A stretch of DNA of 37,179 nt from Verrucomicrobiota bacterium (GTDB lineage Bacteria > Verrucomicrobiota > Verrucomicrobiia > Limisphaerales > JADLHS01), in assembly GCA_013140495.1 (NCBI GenBank), contig JABFSR010000227.1:1-37179 (forward strand), written 5' to 3'. The position numbers and the translations under genes were made by a program. The notes beneath the pieces are model-generated. The model had not been told where the DNA came from. It was given only the letters and a program-made list of their open reading frames with translations, and ran no database searches. Positions within the stretch are counted from its first letter, which is position 1; every line of letters starts with the position of its first letter. Shown in pieces: positions 1-9,593 of this stretch.

Positions 1-25
1 TCTCGCGCAATGAAAACTCCGGTTT

Positions 26-133
26 GGAGTGCGCCCGTCCCCGGGCGCAGCAGCGTGAACATTCTGAGGATGATTGAACAACTTATGCGCCACAGCCGTT
101 CCATGTTGCTGTGCCCGGGGACGGGCACACTCC
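26..133. repeat. Long imperfect inverted repeat (REP-like)
   Basis: Two 28-base arms (26-53 and 106-133) are inverted copies matching at 25 of 28 positions, separated by about 52 bases. The core is CCCGTCCCCGGG-like. It resembles the palindromic intergenic elements elsewhere in this window (18751-18802, 26975-27053) in style but not in sequence. The right arm contains the GTG that opens the first large reading frame, so it bears on the start call of the histidine kinase. Confidence 0.7.
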
Positions 134-2546
134 GGTCAAATTGGTCGGTGCGGTCCAGCTGCGTTTCAAACAGACTTTTAGTTTCGTTGCCGCGCTCATC
201 GCGCTGTCAACTGGCTTTGCCGCCCCGCAGACAAATCACTGGCGCGCTTTCACCAAGGCGGATGGCTTGCGGGAAAACTCCTGTGTCTCTGTCACCGTCG
301 GTGCGGGCGGAAACATCCTCGTGCGCCACTCCAGACTAGGCTCGATCTCCATCTTCGACGGTTATGAGTTTTCAACCCTGCCCGCGCCGGGAACGAATCG
401 TGGACGATTGTACGAAAGTCCCGGCGGTCAACTATGGACGGTGACGCGCGATGGCTTGTTGGAGTTTCGGGATGGCGAATGGTCGCCGCATCCTGTTCCG
501 CAAGTCGCTGCGCACTTTCGGGCCGGACGAACCAACGAAGTCCGCCTTCAGCCGATTCGCCAGGGGCGCGTGTTGATTTTGCTCCCCGAAGAAACGCTGC
601 AACTAGACTCCTCCGACCCTGAACATCTGCAAATTGATGCAGTCTCGAAACCTGTGAGCACTAACATCCTTGTTGGCGAATTGTTCCGAGAAACCGCACA
701 ACTGCCCGACGTATTTTCCGTCCGTCGGGTCTTTGATGTGCAGGCTGAACCTAGCGGTGCGGTTTGGTTTGCCACTTCCGATGGATTGTTTCGTCGGGCG
801 GGCGAGTTGTGGGAAGCCATTGTAGCGCCGGTGGGCATTATGCCGCGCTCTGTGTCAGTCGCTAGGTCCGATGTGCCGGAAGGGATCAAGTCGCACACAG
901 ATTGGAAGGCACGATTTGACGCGAAGAACGGCGACATCTGGCTCGGCGGCGCAAGTGAGATAGCCTGGCGGCATCAAAATGTCTGGGGGATTTTTTCCTC
1001 AACGAATCAGGTCGGTCCAGAGGAGGTGATAGGATTCGCGGAGTCGCCGGATGGGCGGTTTTGGTGCAGCACGCCGAACAAAGTCTGGGAATTTGACGGC
1101 AAGAACTGGCTCATGTTGCGCGGAGGATTCGACTCAATCAACGCGCTGCATTGCTCGCGTGACGGCACGCTCTGGGTCGCCGCAGTCAACGGCGTACATC
1201 GTTTCGCGCAGGGCAGGTGGATTGCCAATGGCACCGAGGATGGGTTGCCCGCAGTGGAGGTTCGCAGCATTCATGAAGACGCGGTCGGAGGAATCGCCAT
1301 CGAGACAACTCGCGGCTGGAGCGCGTTTCATCCCGGGGCTGACACTGACGTGCCGCGCACGTACATCGTTTCAACTCCGCCCGGGGAGGCGCACTACCGC
1401 GAAGGAGCGGTGGTGACGATTGCGTTTCGAGGTTGCGACAAGTGGAAGCAAACTTTGCCCGATCGGCTGCTGTTCTCGTATCGTCTCGACGAGCGTGAGT
1501 GGTCGCCATTTCAGGAGTTGAACGAAGTTTTCTTCACCGATCTGCCGCTCGGCAAACATTACTTCCAAGTCCGCACCTTGGATCGCGCGGGGAACATTGA
1601 TCCCAAACCTGCACGACTGGAATTCACCATGGTCGTCCCGTGGTATCAAGAAACGCGTCTGGTGCTGATCCTCACTGTCGCGCTTGGCGTGGCGATTTTC
1701 TTCGCGGCGCTGGCTTTCAACCGTCACCGCAAACTCCAGCGCAGCTACGCGGAAGTGGAGCGGCAGATCGCCGAACGCACGCGCGAACTTGAAGTCGCCA
1801 ATCGCGAGCTTCTGCACGGCCAGAAGATGAACGCGCTCGGTTCGCTTGCCGCAGGCATCGCACACGACTTCAACAACATCCTCTCCATCATCAAAGGCTC
1901 GGCCCAGATCATCGAGGACAATGCCGACAAGCCGGATAAAATCCGGACGCGCGTGGATCGCATCAAAACCGTGGTGCAACAGGGCGCGGAAGTCGTGGAC
2001 GCGATGCTGGGTTTCAGCCGCAGCACCGATCAACCGCCAGCCCCGTGCGATCTCAACGCGGTGGTGGATGAAACCCGAAAGCTGCTCGGCGACCGTTTCC
2101 TGCGCGAGGTGGAGGTGCGTTTCGAGCGTGGGCAAGGTTTGCCGCAACTGTCCGTCCGCCGCGACTTCGTGCAACAAATTCTGCTCAATTTCATTTTCAA
2201 TGCCGCCGAGGCAATGACCAGCCGGAAGCAAATCACCCTGACCACGAAATTCGCGACAACGCTGCCGCCGGAACTTTTTCTGACGCCGGTGGTGGCGGAG
2301 AATTACATCCTGATTTCCGTACGCGACAACGGCAGCGGCATTCCGCCGGACATCAAACCGCGAATCTTCGAGCCGTTCTTCACCACCAAAGCGCTTTCCA
2401 CCAAAAGGGGAACGGGGCTTGGGCTTTCGATGGTGTATGAGCTCGCAAAAAAAATGGAAGCGGGCCTCGCTGTGGAATCCGTCGTGGGGCAGGGGAGCAC
2501 GTTTACTTTGATCCTGCCCGTGCGTGAACCTGAAACAACGCCATGA
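111..2546 (+). CDS. Sensor histidine kinase with periplasmic two-component-regulator propeller
   Basis: Membrane sensor kinase of a two-component pair. After a probable signal or anchor segment (about residues 15-34) come propeller-type repeats with DGxLW/DGLF-like motifs (to about residue 430), then a Y_Y_Y-like beta domain (about 455-510), one transmembrane helix (about 517-536), a short coiled coil, and the kinase core. The H-box lies in AAGIAHDFNNIL with the phospho-acceptor at about His585. The ATPase has an N-box (FIFNAAEAM, about 696), a G1 box (DNGSGIP, about 739), FEPFFTT and a G2 box (GTGLGLSM, about 768). The GTG at 111 lies inside an inverted repeat. A TTG at 141, just before the hydrophobic segment, is an alternative, and neither has a clear ribosome site. 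Its stop overlaps the next gene by four bases, so kinase and regulator are probably a cognate pair. The ligand is unknown. Confidence 0.9.
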   Translation: MPGDGHTPVKLVGAVQLRFKQTFSFVAALIALSTGFAAPQTNHWRAFTKADGLRENSCVSVTVGAGGNILVRHSRLGSISIFDGYEFSTLPAPGTNRGRLYESPGGQLWTVTRDGLLEFRDGEWSPHPVPQVAAHFRAGRTNEVRLQPIRQGRVLILLPEETLQLDSSDPEHLQIDAVSKPVSTNILVGELFRETAQLPDVFSVRRVFDVQAEPSGAVWFATSDGLFRRAGELWEAIVAPVGIMPRSVSVARSDVPEGIKSHTDWKARFDAKNGDIWLGGASEIAWRHQNVWGIFSSTNQVGPEEVIGFAESPDGRFWCSTPNKVWEFDGKNWLMLRGGFDSINALHCSRDGTLWVAAVNGVHRFAQGRWIANGTEDGLPAVEVRSIHEDAVGGIAIETTRGWSAFHPGADTDVPRTYIVSTPPGEAHYREGAVVTIAFRGCDKWKQTLPDRLLFSYRLDEREWSPFQELNEVFFTDLPLGKHYFQVRTLDRAGNIDPKPARLEFTMVVPWYQETRLVLILTVALGVAIFFAALAFNRHRKLQRSYAEVERQIAERTRELEVANRELLHGQKMNALGSLAAGIAHDFNNILSIIKGSAQIIEDNADKPDKIRTRVDRIKTVVQQGAEVVDAMLGFSRSTDQPPAPCDLNAVVDETRKLLGDRFLREVEVRFERGQGLPQLSVRRDFVQQILLNFIFNAAEAMTSRKQITLTTKFATTLPPELFLTPVVAENYILISVRDNGSGIPPDIKPRIFEPFFTTKALSTKRGTGLGLSMVYELAKKMEAGLAVESVVGQGSTFTLILPVREPETTP

Positions 2547-3193
2547 ACCAACCTCACCTGCTGATCATTGAAGATGACGATCTTCAATACGAAATCTACG
2601 AGGAATCGTTGAGCGGTTACCGCCTCACCCGCGCCCTCAACGGGAGCGATGCTCTCTCAAAAGTTCCGCTAGGCGCGCCAGACCTTTTGATTCTCGATCA
2701 CGTTCTTGCCGGCGGTGAACTTGGGCTGGAGTTTTTGCCCGAGTTCAAGGAACTGCTGCCGCACGTTCCCATCATCATCGTCAGCGGCGCGCTTGAAGTG
2801 CGACAGCAGATGGCCGCATTGCAGGGGCCGCGGCGTGCGCATTACTGTCTGCCAAAGCCCGTGGACATCCGGGAACTCAAGCGCACGATCGCCACGGCAT
2901 TGAAGGAGTGTGGTGACACCGAAATTGTCCGCCAATTTGAAGCGCTCGAACGCGCCCGGCGCGTTGACACCCAGGAATTGTTGAGCCGCTCCACCGACCG
3001 TCTCAGCCGCCAGAATCGCATCATCGAGATCATCGGCAAATCCCGCGAACGCCCGAACATCTCGGCGCTGGCCCGTGAATTCAAAGTCGCCCGCCGCACC
3101 ATCATCCGGGACTTGCAGGAACTCATCCGTCGCGGACAACTCAAACCCGAGGTTTATCCCGAGTGGGAAAATCTGGTGGAAGATGAAAATTGA
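2543..3193 (+). CDS. Response regulator with receiver domain and C-terminal HTH
   Basis: The N-terminal receiver domain (about residues 4-120) has the acidic cluster EDDD at 10-13, the phospho-acceptor Asp52 in LLILDHVL, a Ser in IIIVSGA and the conserved Lys in CLPKPVD. A charged linker follows. The C-terminal segment (about 172-205) reads as a helix-turn-helix of the DeoR/HTH_11 kind (ISALAREFKVARRTIIRDLQ), so this is probably a DNA-binding regulator. ATG overlaps the stop of the upstream kinase (ATGA), implying translational coupling. The output domain differs from the common OmpR, NarL and Fis types. Its target genes cannot be told from the sequence. Confidence 0.88.
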   Translation: MNQPHLLIIEDDDLQYEIYEESLSGYRLTRALNGSDALSKVPLGAPDLLILDHVLAGGELGLEFLPEFKELLPHVPIIIVSGALEVRQQMAALQGPRRAHYCLPKPVDIRELKRTIATALKECGDTEIVRQFEALERARRVDTQELLSRSTDRLSRQNRIIEIIGKSRERPNISALAREFKVARRTIIRDLQELIRRGQLKPEVYPEWENLVEDEN

Positions 3194-3208
3194 GATTGCT
3201 TGCTTGAG

Positions 3209-5119
3209 CTACTGTGCCTTGACTCGATAGAAACGATTGCTCACTCCAAGTGTGTCGGTCTTTGACGCGTTTGTGCCGGTGGCGGTCACGTCGCCCGGCA
3301 GATCGGTCCAGTTTGCATTGGTGAGCGTGGTTTTGTATTGCACCCGGTAATTCTGGTTGCTGATCGAGGGCCAGATGAGTGTGGCGACGCCGTTGGTCAG
3401 GCGGATGCTTCCAATGGTTGGCGGGATGAGCGCGGCTGTGAACTTGCGGATCATGCCATCGCTCTTGCTCAGGAGATACAATTCACCATCGGCATCCTGG
3501 GCGAGACGAATGTCGGCCCGTCCGCAACCATAGGGAATTCCCTGCGGATCGTTTCCACCTGTGGCCAAACCGCCGCAGCCGCCGGGAAGTGCGCCGCTGG
3601 AAGAGTTGCCGCCTTTCTGATGATACTTGTCCGAGAGAATGTCGAACACGCGTCGCTTGACGCCGTTGAAAACGATTTGCAACTCGCGATTGGTCGCAAT
3701 GGTCAGCCGGTTTCCGTCGTCAGCGGCCATCATCTCGGCGAGGTCGCAATAAAACACGCGACCGGTGGTGATTTCGCCGTAAACATATTTGCCCCGGAGC
3801 GCCGGCATCAATGAACCCCGATAAACAAAGCCGCTGCTGATGGCGTCGCCGTCACGATGGCTGTACTCGGCAACGGGATAGACCGGCGTGACCGCACTGA
3901 CCAGGCCGGTGACGATGAGCGAATCGGAATTCGATGGGAATGCGATTCCAACCTGACTGCCTGTCTTGCCGTCGTTGGCGCCGCCAACGAAGAGTTGTTC
4001 GATACCTTCGCGCTCGGCGTAGCCATAATTGCTTCCTTTGTGAATGATGTTCACCTCCTCCCAGGAATACAGCCCGATGTCATCCACGATCAGTGCGTTG
4101 GAGGCCGCATCCCAACTCAGGCGGTGTGGATTGCGGAAGCCGTAGGCGAAAATTTCTTTTTTCAATCCGGCGAGAGCCAGCGATACGAAAGGATTCGGGT
4201 CCGGGCCGCTCGTAGGTATTCGATAACGTCCATTTGGGCTGACGCTGCTGGTGTTCGTTCGTAATGCGAGGTCCGGCGTGATCCGCAGGATTTTCCCTTG
4301 TAACGCATCCAGTCGCTGTGGGGTGGTGTGTTGTGCGCCGGGGGTTTCGCCAGCCGCGCCGTCGCCGCTGGCGATGTAGAGATTTCGATAGTCAGTATCG
4401 CCGGGCTGCGTGAGCGGGTTGAAGATCAAATCGCCCAATGGATGGGAAGTATCGTTGAATCCCACCCTTAACAATTCACGGGCCGTGCCCTCGAATGTTG
4501 CGTTATTGATGTTGGTGTCACTCCATTCAATCAGGACGGCCCGGCGTGAGGCCAACTCAGCAGGTGGATCAAACGTCGTCGTGGTCGTGTAGCCATTGGT
4601 TGTCAGATTCGGCAGGTGGCCATTTGTTGGGCCGAGTGCGGGAAGATTGGTCAGCTCGGTATGAACCGTGTAAAAAATCCCGTTGGCCGCATAATCCGGG
4701 TCGAAGGCAAATGTGACGAGACCGCCGCTGTAGCCTGGGCTGTTGTCAAATCTAGGGAAGACCTCCTCGAAGTTGATATAAGTCGTGAATGACTTCGACG
4801 TCCTATCGAGGATGTAGAGATTGCGATTGAGGTCGCAGACGAAGAAACGGGATGCGGACAAAGGTGCGTTGGTGGGTTCAGGGCGCAGGAAGTTCACCCG
4901 TCCCAACTGCCCGGCCAGATTGATGGTTGGTGGATAATTGCCCGTCGTCGCGCTCGACAGCGGCAGGCTCGCGTATTCCTCGAGAACAACCGTCGTGCCG
5001 TCCTTTGCGATTTGAGGTGATGAAGGATACTGCGCGAGCGCGGTCCAAGTGACGGCTCCAATCCCGCAAAACGCCGCTAATCTCAGCGGCCAGAAGATGC
5101 AGTTCATGTGTGGTATCAT
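3209..5119 (-). CDS. Secreted glucose/sorbosone dehydrogenase-like protein (GSDH family)
   Basis: The frame opens at 5143, but the ATG at 5119 is preceded by AGAGGG at good spacing and leads into a signal peptide ending TALAQ, so 5119 is preferred (636 residues). The body matches the soluble PQQ-dependent glucose/sorbosone dehydrogenase beta-propeller family. Visible signatures are SGGLVTFAFDPDYAANGIFY, a SGDGAAGE stretch and the GFRNPHRLSWD signature near residue 325. Members are periplasmic or secreted and often oxidise sugars, but many have no proven substrate. The last 70 or so residues form a separate module (IWPSISNQNYRVQYKTTL to FYRVKAQ) shared in style with other exported proteins here. 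It converges on the upstream two-component pair with only 15 bases between, and no terminator is visible there. Confidence 0.85.
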   Translation of the reverse strand: MIPHMNCIFWPLRLAAFCGIGAVTWTALAQYPSSPQIAKDGTTVVLEEYASLPLSSATTGNYPPTINLAGQLGRVNFLRPEPTNAPLSASRFFVCDLNRNLYILDRTSKSFTTYINFEEVFPRFDNSPGYSGGLVTFAFDPDYAANGIFYTVHTELTNLPALGPTNGHLPNLTTNGYTTTTTFDPPAELASRRAVLIEWSDTNINNATFEGTARELLRVGFNDTSHPLGDLIFNPLTQPGDTDYRNLYIASGDGAAGETPGAQHTTPQRLDALQGKILRITPDLALRTNTSSVSPNGRYRIPTSGPDPNPFVSLALAGLKKEIFAYGFRNPHRLSWDAASNALIVDDIGLYSWEEVNIIHKGSNYGYAEREGIEQLFVGGANDGKTGSQVGIAFPSNSDSLIVTGLVSAVTPVYPVAEYSHRDGDAISSGFVYRGSLMPALRGKYVYGEITTGRVFYCDLAEMMAADDGNRLTIATNRELQIVFNGVKRRVFDILSDKYHQKGGNSSSGALPGGCGGLATGGNDPQGIPYGCGRADIRLAQDADGELYLLSKSDGMIRKFTAALIPPTIGSIRLTNGVATLIWPSISNQNYRVQYKTTLTNANWTDLPGDVTATGTNASKTDTLGVSNRFYRVKAQ

Positions 5120-5190
5120 GGCGAATCCCTCTGGCGGCTTCAACCTTGCTCATCTTTGAAAACTTCCCGCTTTCCTGAGTTTCAGATTTG

Positions 5191-7983
5191 CTACCACTGT
5201 CGAATGCGATAAACGCGTTGCATTCCAGTCGTGGTCGCGTCGGTCAGAGTTTTAACACCGCCATTCCCGGCGACCAGCGACAGCGGAATCCAGTCCGCAT
5301 CAGCCGGCGAGTCCTTGTATTCCAACCGGTAGATTTTTCCGCTCTGCGTCGGGATGGAAACTTGAAAGCCGTTCGGAGTCATGATTGGTTGGGTCACGAG
5401 CGCGTGCAACACCGGCGGAGAAATTCCCTGCAACGCGAGGTTGTGAAACAAGCCGGCCCCCACGGAGATGATGTTCGTCAATCCCAGCGGCACCGTTGAA
5501 TTCGTGTCGCACGCGGCGATCGTGCCGTCCGCCTTGAAGGCCAGGCCGTGATACCAACCCGCCGCGAGGCCGACGACGTTGGTTAAATCCGACGGCACAT
5601 TCGTCTGGCCCGACGAATTGTCGCCCCACGACACAACCGTGCCGTCGCTCCGCACGGCCGAACTAAAAAACAAACCGCCGGCGACGGCGACGACGTTGGA
5701 TAAACCCGTCGGAATAATCGTTTGAACGCCGTTTTGTCCCCAACCAACCGTAGTTCCGTCCGCCGTCGCGGCCAGACTGTGAAAACTTCCACCCGCAATC
5801 GCGACCACATTTGACAAGTCGGTCGGGACGTTCGCCTCTCCGTCGTTGTTGTAACCCCAGGCAACGACCGCGCCGTCCGTCTTGAGCGCCATGCCGTGAT
5901 ACCAGCCGGCGGCGATGCCCACGACGTTGGTCAAATCGGACGGCACATTTGTCTGGCCATGAGAGTTGTTCCCCCATGCTGTCACGGTACCGTCCGCCTT
6001 CAACACCAGACTGTATTCAGCACCGGCGCTGCCCGCGACAGCGATGACATTGGACAATCCGGCGGGCACCGTGGCGCGACCGCCGTCATTGTTGCCCCAC
6101 GCCACGACCGTGCCATCACTCTTTAACGCAAGGTTGTGGATTTTGTCGCACGCAATCGCCAGCACGTTTGTCATTCCCGGCGGCACGGTAATTTGGCCGT
6201 AGCCGTTGTCGCCCCACGCGGCAATCTGTCCGAGTTCAAGCGTGGCGTCAGTGTTGGTGATTCCGGCGATGTTGCTCACGACGAGGCTGTAATTTCCGGC
6301 GTTGGAGGATTGCAGATTCGCAATCGTGTAAGCGCCACCCGTTGCACCTGGAATGTCCGAGTGGTCCAACTGCCATTGATAACTCAAGGGCGGCGTGCCG
6401 GTCGCCGCGCCTGACAACGTCGCGGAAAACCCGGACGCTTGCGACTGGCTGACGGGGAGCGTCGTGAAAATCGGCGCGGTCGCCCCGGGCGTGAAGCTCA
6501 CTTCGTCCACCCAGCCTGAATAAGGCGGGACGCTGGCGTTGCCGCCCTTTTGGAAGATCCATTTCAAAACTTGCGGGCCAGCGCCGAGATAAAATGTTTT
6601 CTGCTGCCAGTCCACGTTGCCGGTGATGCCGGCCTGCTGGGAATTGCCGCCAAAAAAACGCAGCGGCGCGTCGCCCGGCCCGGAAACTTTCCACCAAAAC
6701 GTCAGCGTGCCCGGCCCGGTGACGGTGGTTTGCAGCGTGGTGGATTGGAAATTGGTGAGCACACCGCTCTGCAAGGCCGCGACGCCATCATGCGTCACGT
6801 TCGTTTCGATGAACCACTGCGAATTGCCCGTCGTGGTCCAAACCAGACCGGTCGTGTTCAAGGCGGCGGAAAAATCAGCCACCGTCAAGACCGCAACGGA
6901 ACTGGTCACTGAGCCGAAATTGTTCGTGACGATAACCGAATAGTTTCCGGAATCGTCCGGCACGACATTGGTCAGGAGCAGAGTCACATTGGTTGCGGCG
7001 GGAATGTTCGTCCCGTTCGCCTGCCATTGATACGCCAGGGGCCGCGCCCCAACGGCGGAAATGTAAAACGGAACGTCGCTTCCGGGTAACACGGAGCGGT
7101 TGAGCATCGGCGTGGTCAAAACCGGCGGGCCGTCCCCGATCAGCGCCAGGCAGTGATTCTGACCGCTCGCAACTGCCACGACGTTGGTGAGGGTGGCGGG
7201 CGGGGTGGGGGTTGGCGCACCGTTCCAGGCGGTCACCGTTCCGTCGTCCTTCAATACCTGGCTATGATAGCGACCGGCCGCCACGGAAACCACATTGCTA
7301 TACACCGTAGCCCCGGAGCCAGCCACTGTCCGGTTGGCCTTCAAACTCACAAGGGGAAATTCTCCCGCTGCAATTGCCGCCACATTGGTCAGCCCGGTTG
7401 TTGAGGGCGACGAACCCCAAGTCACGATCGTCCCATCTCCTTTCAAAGCGACACTGAAATTGCCACCCGCCGCAATCGCCACCACGTTGCTCAACCCGGC
7501 GGGCACATTCGTCGCGCTGCCAGCGTCACCCCAGGCGACAACAGTACCGTTTGCTTTCAATCCCAGATTAAAATAATCACCGGCGGAAATCGTAATCAAG
7601 TTGGTCAATCCCGCGGGAACAGTGGCTCCGCCGGTTCCCCATGCCACGACTGTGCCGTTGGATTTCAACGCAACGGTATGCTGCCATGCGGCGGCAACTG
7701 CGACAATGTTGCTGGCGGCGGCTGGAACATTTGTCTGACCCGCGCCATTCGAACCCCAGACCACCACCTTGCCATCAGCTTTTAGCGCGACGCTATGGGA
7801 GTCCCCGGCGGCAAGTGCCACGACATTGGTAAGATTCGCAGGAACATTTCCCAACCCGAAACTGTTGGTGCTGCCCCACGTTACCACCTGACTGTTCGCA
7901 CGGCAGGCAAGGGGAACGCAAAGCAAGACGAGGACGCCTGCGAGCTGTAAACCAGCAACTGAGTTGAAGGAAGGTTTTCCCAT
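5191..7983 (-). CDS. Secreted RCC1-repeat/Ig-like protein
   Basis: Large exported protein with an N-terminal signal peptide (hydrophobic stretch LAGVLVLLCVPLACRA). I count seven RCC1-like units (pattern WG...VPxxLxNVVAIAAGxxHSxALKxDGT) in the first third, then an Ig-like domain ending NYSVIVTNNFG, a beta-sandwich-like region with FWWKVSGPG and VDEVSFTPGA, a second Ig-like domain (LSYQWQ to NYSLVVSNIAG), then seven more RCC1-like units. The C-terminus is a module ending VYRIRQW. RCC1 units normally close as seven-bladed propellers, so two complete propellers are plausible. No catalytic residues are recognised, and a binding or adhesive role at the cell surface is an inference. It is divergent from mpl, with about 160 bases between the two starts. 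Confidence 0.85.
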   Translation of the reverse strand: MGKPSFNSVAGLQLAGVLVLLCVPLACRANSQVVTWGSTNSFGLGNVPANLTNVVALAAGDSHSVALKADGKVVVWGSNGAGQTNVPAAASNIVAVAAAWQHTVALKSNGTVVAWGTGGATVPAGLTNLITISAGDYFNLGLKANGTVVAWGDAGSATNVPAGLSNVVAIAAGGNFSVALKGDGTIVTWGSSPSTTGLTNVAAIAAGEFPLVSLKANRTVAGSGATVYSNVVSVAAGRYHSQVLKDDGTVTAWNGAPTPTPPATLTNVVAVASGQNHCLALIGDGPPVLTTPMLNRSVLPGSDVPFYISAVGARPLAYQWQANGTNIPAATNVTLLLTNVVPDDSGNYSVIVTNNFGSVTSSVAVLTVADFSAALNTTGLVWTTTGNSQWFIETNVTHDGVAALQSGVLTNFQSTTLQTTVTGPGTLTFWWKVSGPGDAPLRFFGGNSQQAGITGNVDWQQKTFYLGAGPQVLKWIFQKGGNASVPPYSGWVDEVSFTPGATAPIFTTLPVSQSQASGFSATLSGAATGTPPLSYQWQLDHSDIPGATGGAYTIANLQSSNAGNYSLVVSNIAGITNTDATLELGQIAAWGDNGYGQITVPPGMTNVLAIACDKIHNLALKSDGTVVAWGNNDGGRATVPAGLSNVIAVAGSAGAEYSLVLKADGTVTAWGNNSHGQTNVPSDLTNVVGIAAGWYHGMALKTDGAVVAWGYNNDGEANVPTDLSNVVAIAGGSFHSLAATADGTTVGWGQNGVQTIIPTGLSNVVAVAGGLFFSSAVRSDGTVVSWGDNSSGQTNVPSDLTNVVGLAAGWYHGLAFKADGTIAACDTNSTVPLGLTNIISVGAGLFHNLALQGISPPVLHALVTQPIMTPNGFQVSIPTQSGKIYRLEYKDSPADADWIPLSLVAGNGGVKTLTDATTTGMQRVYRIRQW

Positions 7984-8172
7984 GCGCTGGGGGCGGATTT
8001 TACCGGCATTAGACTGCCATCAGACTGGTGGTTTCGGCAAGCCGAATCGCGACCGGCATGATCCAAAATTCGACTTTGAAGCGCAGTTTTCGGCAGCCAA
8101 TTGTATCACTGCCAATGAACCGGATGCATTTCAGCTTTCTCCGCCATGCGATTTCTTTATCTTTGCGGCGGC

Positions 8173-9567
8173 ATGTTTTCCGAAATCAAATCAGTCCACT
8201 TTGTCGGCATTGGCGGCACGGCGATGGCTGCTGCTGCCGTGGCCATGTTGGAAAAAGGTTTCACCGTCACCGGTTCGGACAGCAATGTTTATGAGCCGAT
8301 GGCGTCCTTCCTTGCCAGCCGCAAGATCGCCGTGATGAACGGCTACGCGGAGAAGAATCTCGCGCACAAGCCAGACCTCGTCGTCATCGGCAACGCCATC
8401 TCTCGCGGCAATCCTGAAGCGGAGTTTGCACTGGATCACAAACTGCGGTTTTGTTCGTTGCCGGATTTGTTGCGCGAGTTTTTCATCCGAGGCAAACGGT
8501 GTCTCGTCGTCAGTGGCACGCACGGCAAAACCACCACGACCTCGCTGCTCACATGGGTGTTCGAGCACAACGGATTGAATCCGAGCTATCTCATCGGCGG
8601 CATCCCGAACAATCTGTCGCAGGGCGCGCGGTTTACAGACAGCGAGTGGTTCATTATCGAGGGTGACGAATACGACACCGCATTCTTCGACAAGCGCAGC
8701 AAATTCATCCACTACCTGCCCGAGGTCGCAATCATCAACAACGTCGAGTTTGATCACGCGGACATCTTCGCCGACCTCGCCGCCGTGCAGAAGACCTTCT
8801 CGCACTTCATCCGGCTCGTCCCACGTAACGGCCTGTTGCTCGGCAACGGCGATGATCCCAACCTTGCGCCGTTGCTCAACGTAAATTTCTGTCCGGTGAA
8901 GCGTTTCGGCCTCGGCGAGGAAAACTCCATCCGTGCGACCAACATGCGGCTTGGGCCAACGGCGAGCGAGTTCGAGATCCCCAGCGCGAAATTTCACCTG
9001 AATCTCGCCGGCGAATTCAACGTGCGCAACGCGCTCGCGGTTGTGGCGGCGGCGAAGCATTGCGGCCTCTCGAACAAACAAATCCAATCTGCGTTCGACA
9101 CGTTCACGGGCATCAAGCGCCGCATGGAAGTGCGGGGTATTTCTGGCGGCGTGACAGTGATTGATGATTTTGGGCATCATCCGACGGCGATCCGCGAAAC
9201 ACTGGCGGCGTTGCGGTTGAAATATCCCAACGACAAACTCTGGGCCATCTTCGAGCCGCGCAGCAACACCACGCGCCGCAATGTCTTCCAGAGCGAACTT
9301 GCGGCAGCGTTCGCAGTTGCTGATGGCGTGATCGTTGCCCAGGTGGCGCGCCTCGAACTGCTCAAACCCGAGGAACGGTTGAATCCAGATCAACTGATCG
9401 CCGACCTCAAAGCGGCAGGAAAGAATGCAGCGTATCTGTCGGACGCGGACTCAATCGTCACGCACGCAGGGATGCACGTTCAACCTGGCGATGTGGTATG
9501 TGTGTTCAGCAATGGCGGCTTCGGTGATATTCACCAGAAGTTGCTGGCGCGGTTTGGCCGGCGTTGA
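8173..9567 (+). CDS. mpl: UDP-N-acetylmuramate:L-alanyl-gamma-D-glutamyl-meso-diaminopimelate ligase
   Basis: Murein-recycling ligase that attaches recovered Ala-Glu-DAP tripeptide to UDP-MurNAc in the cytoplasm. Seen: N-terminal VHFVGIGGTAMAA Rossmann loop, ATP P-loop GTHGKTTTT (about 115-123), and the EGDEYDTAFFDKRSKF block (about 163-178) that separates Mpl from MurC. Further blocks are INNVEFDHADIF, GEFNVRNALA and DDFGHHPTAI. The frame is open from an ATG at 8146, but the ATG at 8173 starts directly before the conserved fold (464 residues) and is preferred. Neither start has a strong ribosome site. Length and motifs are normal for the family, and the gene stands alone rather than in a dcw cluster. 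Confidence 0.93.
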   Translation: MFSEIKSVHFVGIGGTAMAAAAVAMLEKGFTVTGSDSNVYEPMASFLASRKIAVMNGYAEKNLAHKPDLVVIGNAISRGNPEAEFALDHKLRFCSLPDLLREFFIRGKRCLVVSGTHGKTTTTSLLTWVFEHNGLNPSYLIGGIPNNLSQGARFTDSEWFIIEGDEYDTAFFDKRSKFIHYLPEVAIINNVEFDHADIFADLAAVQKTFSHFIRLVPRNGLLLGNGDDPNLAPLLNVNFCPVKRFGLGEENSIRATNMRLGPTASEFEIPSAKFHLNLAGEFNVRNALAVVAAAKHCGLSNKQIQSAFDTFTGIKRRMEVRGISGGVTVIDDFGHHPTAIRETLAALRLKYPNDKLWAIFEPRSNTTRRNVFQSELAAAFAVADGVIVAQVARLELLKPEERLNPDQLIADLKAAGKNAAYLSDADSIVTHAGMHVQPGDVVCVFSNGGFGDIHQKLLARFGRR

Positions 9568-9593
9568 GTGGCGAGTTTTTTGAAGGGTTGAGG

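Noticed and set aside
10..339. Short plus-strand frame before the kinase
   Set aside because: Overlaps the inverted repeat and the kinase start in another frame, with no protein character.
8191..9393. 400-residue open frame on the minus strand
   Set aside because: It lies wholly antisense inside mpl, which has every family motif. It has no family resemblance and looks like a GC-rich shadow.
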